Positions 3,916-5,551 of a stretch of 5,551 bases of DNA are shown piece after piece. Made by a program: the position numbers and the translations under genes. Every line of letters begins with the position of its first letter. The stretch's first letter is position 1. The notes beneath the pieces are model-generated. The model was not told the origin of the DNA. It saw nothing but the letters and a program-made list of their open reading frames with translations, and did not search any database. Source of the stretch: Bacillota bacterium (GTDB lineage Bacteria; Bacillota; Clostridia; Acetivibrionales; DSM-1351); the NCBI GenBank assembly GCA_023412635.1, contig JAEYNI010000059.1, positions 1 through 5,551 on the forward strand, written 5' to 3'.

Positions 3916-5511
3916 ATGGCAGAGTATAAGGGTTCTATTCTGGAACTTAACAATAAAAAAGCTATTGTTATGACTGAGAAATGTGATTTCATTTCTATAA
4001 AAAGAACACCGGATATGTTTGTCGGTCAGCAATTGGTCTTCAATGAAGCAAAACCTATCAAGAAAACCAACCGTTATATAAGATACGCTACATTAGCAGC
4101 AAGTGTATTTGTTTTGGCTCTCTTCTCAGTTCTATACCTGCAGGTTTTCGCTCCTGTAAAAGTTTTTGCATATGTTGATGTGGATATTAACCCAAGTATT
4201 GAATTTGCTGTTGACCCTTCTTCAAAGGTTTTAAGTATAAAAGCTTTAAATACCGATGCTCAAAAGCTGTTAAAAGAGCTTAGGCTTGAGGAAATGCCTG
4301 TAAAAACAGCAATTTCACAAGTTATTGAATATTCTAAAGAAATGGGTTACTTAAGCGAGGAAAAATCAAACAAGGTATTAGTTTCTGCCTCTTTGGGTTC
4401 AGAAGGCAGCGAAGCAACTGCCGACAACGATAAGGCTCTATCTTCCTTACTTACTGATATACAAAGCCTAAAAGTTGAAATTGGCTCGACAAGTATTCAG
4501 CCTGATATCCTGAAACTTACACCTGAGCGTAGAAAGGCTGCTGTTGAGAATAATATCTCTATGGGAAGATATGAATTATATATGGAAATCAAGGACTCAG
4601 ACCTAGATATAACTATTGAAAAGGCAAAAACAGATCGTGTTTCCGATATGTTGGATAAGGTTAAAAATAGTAAGTCCAGTAGCATAGATAAGGATATAGA
4701 GAAGTCTCCTGATAAAAAAGACAATAATAACAACTCCGGTAAACAAAAAGCTGATATGCAGGACGGAGGAAATAAAGTAAAAGACAATAATAATAATAAT
4801 AAGGATTCAGAAGCCATTGGGGAACATGAAGCTGAAATCAGGAATGCTTCGGGTAGGCCCGACAATAGAGATAAGCTCAATAAAGCCAGCGACAATAAAC
4901 CTGCTAAGCGGGATAAGTCGGACAAGCAAGTCCCTACTACAGAACAGGATAAATCCGATAAACCTTCAAACCAAGGCAATACAGATAAAAATAAACCGCA
5001 AAAGGGTTCAAAAAGCCAATCTGACTCAGATTGGCCTGAAGACTATACAGACAAAAAGAACGAAGAATCAACTGACGGAATAAGTCCAGACAATAAAACT
5101 AAAGTTACCGATGAATCTACAAATAATACAACGAATGAGGGATTCGGAAATAAAAATGTAGAAAGTAGTAAAAAGTCCAAGAAAGATTCCGGTAACAGCA
5201 ATAGCAATAACAATAACAATAACAATAACAACAGCAATAACAACAGCAATAGCAGCAGCAATAGCAATAACAACAGCAATAGCAGCAATAGCAATAGCAA
5301 CAGCAATAGCAGCAATAGCAATAGCAGCAACAGCAATAACAACAGCAATAGCAGCAGCAATAACAACAGTAACAGTAATAGCAATACCAACAGCAATAGC
5401 AGCAGCAATAGCAATAACAACAGTAACAGCAATGAGTCCTCTAACAACAGCGGTTCAAGTAATGAAAATAGTGGTAACTCAAAAGAACATAACAAAAATA
5501 AGGAAAAATAG
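3916..5511 (+). CDS. rsgI: Transmembrane anti-sigma-I factor RsgI with Asn/Ser-rich extracellular tail
   Basis: A 531-residue single-span membrane protein that holds SigI inactive and releases it on an outside signal. Start ATG 3916 (MAEYKGSILELNNKKAIVMT) is preceded by AAGGCGGT at 3901-3908, inside the end of sigI; an ATG at 3883 would overlap sigI and lacks family similarity. Layout: cytoplasmic RsgI N-terminal sigma-binding domain (1-52); membrane helix (about 57-80); extracellular juxtamembrane domain (about 82-235) with YVDVDINPSIEFAVD. The Asn92-Pro93 bond lies in the motif where RsgI proteins are known to cut themselves, preparing for regulated intramembrane proteolysis. Then comes a Lys/Asp/Asn-rich, low-complexity region (about 240-425), an Asn/Ser tract (427-506) and a short charged end. 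No carbohydrate-binding or glycosidase domain is visible, unlike many clostridial RsgI proteins, so this one may sense the cell wall or envelope rather than a polysaccharide (inference). The tail is expected to be disordered. Confidence 0.94.
   Translation: MAEYKGSILELNNKKAIVMTEKCDFISIKRTPDMFVGQQLVFNEAKPIKKTNRYIRYATLAASVFVLALFSVLYLQVFAPVKVFAYVDVDINPSIEFAVDPSSKVLSIKALNTDAQKLLKELRLEEMPVKTAISQVIEYSKEMGYLSEEKSNKVLVSASLGSEGSEATADNDKALSSLLTDIQSLKVEIGSTSIQPDILKLTPERRKAAVENNISMGRYELYMEIKDSDLDITIEKAKTDRVSDMLDKVKNSKSSSIDKDIEKSPDKKDNNNNSGKQKADMQDGGNKVKDNNNNNKDSEAIGEHEAEIRNASGRPDNRDKLNKASDNKPAKRDKSDKQVPTTEQDKSDKPSNQGNTDKNKPQKGSKSQSDSDWPEDYTDKKNEESTDGISPDNKTKVTDESTNNTTNEGFGNKNVESSKKSKKDSGNSNSNNNNNNNNNSNNNSNSSSNSNNNSNSSNSNSNSNSSNSNSSNSNNNSNSSSNNNSNSNSNTNSNSSSNSNNNSNSNESSNNSGSSNENSGNSKEHNKNKEK
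4786..4800 (+). repeat. rsgI: (AAT)5 microsatellite in rsgI
   Basis: Five uninterrupted AAT codons encode Asn291-295. A shorter Asn run (Asn270-273) lies 17 residues earlier in a similar Lys-Asp-Asn context. It is a second slippage-prone site in the tail, separate from the long Asn/Ser tract; a change by whole units keeps the reading frame. Confidence 0.6.
5194..5433 (+). repeat. rsgI: Trinucleotide AAY/AGY tract encoding 80 residues of Asn/Ser in rsgI
   Basis: Eighty consecutive codons (residues 427-506) are 46 Asn, 33 Ser and one Thr. All Ser codons are AGC or AGT (30 and 3 by my count), none TCN, although TCN serines occur just outside (for example residues 508-509). AAY and AGY differ by one base, and the lone Thr (ACC) is one base from AAC. 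The tract thus looks like an expanded and drifted AAC/AGC triplet repeat, not a sequence selected residue by residue. It should be disordered and hydrophilic outside the membrane. Read backwards it gives an artificial poly-leucine frame, which is not a gene. Confidence 0.9.
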
Positions 5512-5551
5512 ATTATAAGTTTACAATTGAATTACATATAATTTACGATAC
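5512..5551. other. Short AT-rich stretch after rsgI
   Basis: Forty bases remain after the stop codon. I see no GC-containing hairpin followed by T residues, so the terminator of sigI-rsgI, if any, lies beyond the window. Confidence 0.5.

Noticed and set aside
4497..4979. Minus-strand open frame of 160 codons, Leu/Ser-rich
   Set aside because: It is antisense to the low-complexity part of rsgI, and its composition follows from that; no ribosome site or family motif.
5043..5495. Minus-strand open frame encoding mostly leucine
   Set aside because: It is the reverse reading of the Asn/Ser triplet tract of rsgI; no ribosome site, and the composition is an artefact of the repeat.
5520..5542. TTTACA and TATAAT after rsgI as a possible promoter
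   Set aside because: The spacer is only 11 nt, too short for a sigma-A promoter; AT-rich chance match.
5512..5542. ATTATA/TATAAT inverted repeat after rsgI as a terminator
   Set aside because: Six AT-only pairs with a loop of about 19 nt and no T tract; not a credible terminator.

Overview
The window looks like a piece of a low-GC Gram-positive chromosome, most likely a Clostridium/Ruminiclostridium/Acetivibrio-type anaerobe (inference). The grounds are AT-rich DNA with strong AGGAGG-type ribosome sites, a SigI/RsgI signalling pair, and a three-gene biotin-dependent carboxyl-transfer cluster of a kind I recall from cellulolytic clostridia. I cannot name the species.

Left half, minus strand (positions 1-2945). 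A consensus sigma-A promoter (TTGACA, 17 nt, TATAAT; 2913-2941) fires leftward into three genes: an acyl-CoA carboxyltransferase of the 12S/PccB/MmdA family (1244-2794), a stand-alone biotin carrier protein (665-1039), and the start of an OadA/5S-type pyruvate/oxaloacetate carboxyltransferase that runs off the left edge (1-535). Together these are the three functions of a transcarboxylase: biotin carrier, acyl-CoA partner and keto-acid partner. No biotin carboxylase or membrane decarboxylase subunit is visible. The first two genes are separated by about 146 nt of degenerate 7-nt tandem repeats. The second and third are separated by a terminator-like hairpin. A 17-bp palindrome resembling the FapR (malonyl-CoA sensor) operator sits on the transcription start region.

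Divergent intergenic region (2795-3155). It carries the leftward promoter and operator, three copies of TATTACCT, a leader hairpin, and on the rightward side a sigma-I-type promoter (GCCCCACTAAAA, then CGAA) just ahead of sigI.

Right half, plus strand (3156-5511). sigI (TTG start) is followed after one base by rsgI, its transmembrane anti-sigma factor. RsgI has the N-terminal sigma-binding domain, one membrane span, the extracellular region with the Asn-Pro self-cleavage motif, and then about 290 residues of predicted disorder. The tail includes an 80-residue tract made only of Asn and Ser (one Thr), encoded purely by AAY/AGY codons. No carbohydrate-binding module is present, unlike many RsgI proteins of cellulolytic clostridia. 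The expected circuit is: an extracellular signal triggers loss of RsgI, free SigI acts on its own promoter, and the SigI regulon is induced.

The most interesting points are the possible malonyl-CoA/FapR control of an ATP-independent transcarboxylase, the heptamer array inside that operon, and the expanded Asn/Ser tail of the anti-sigma factor.
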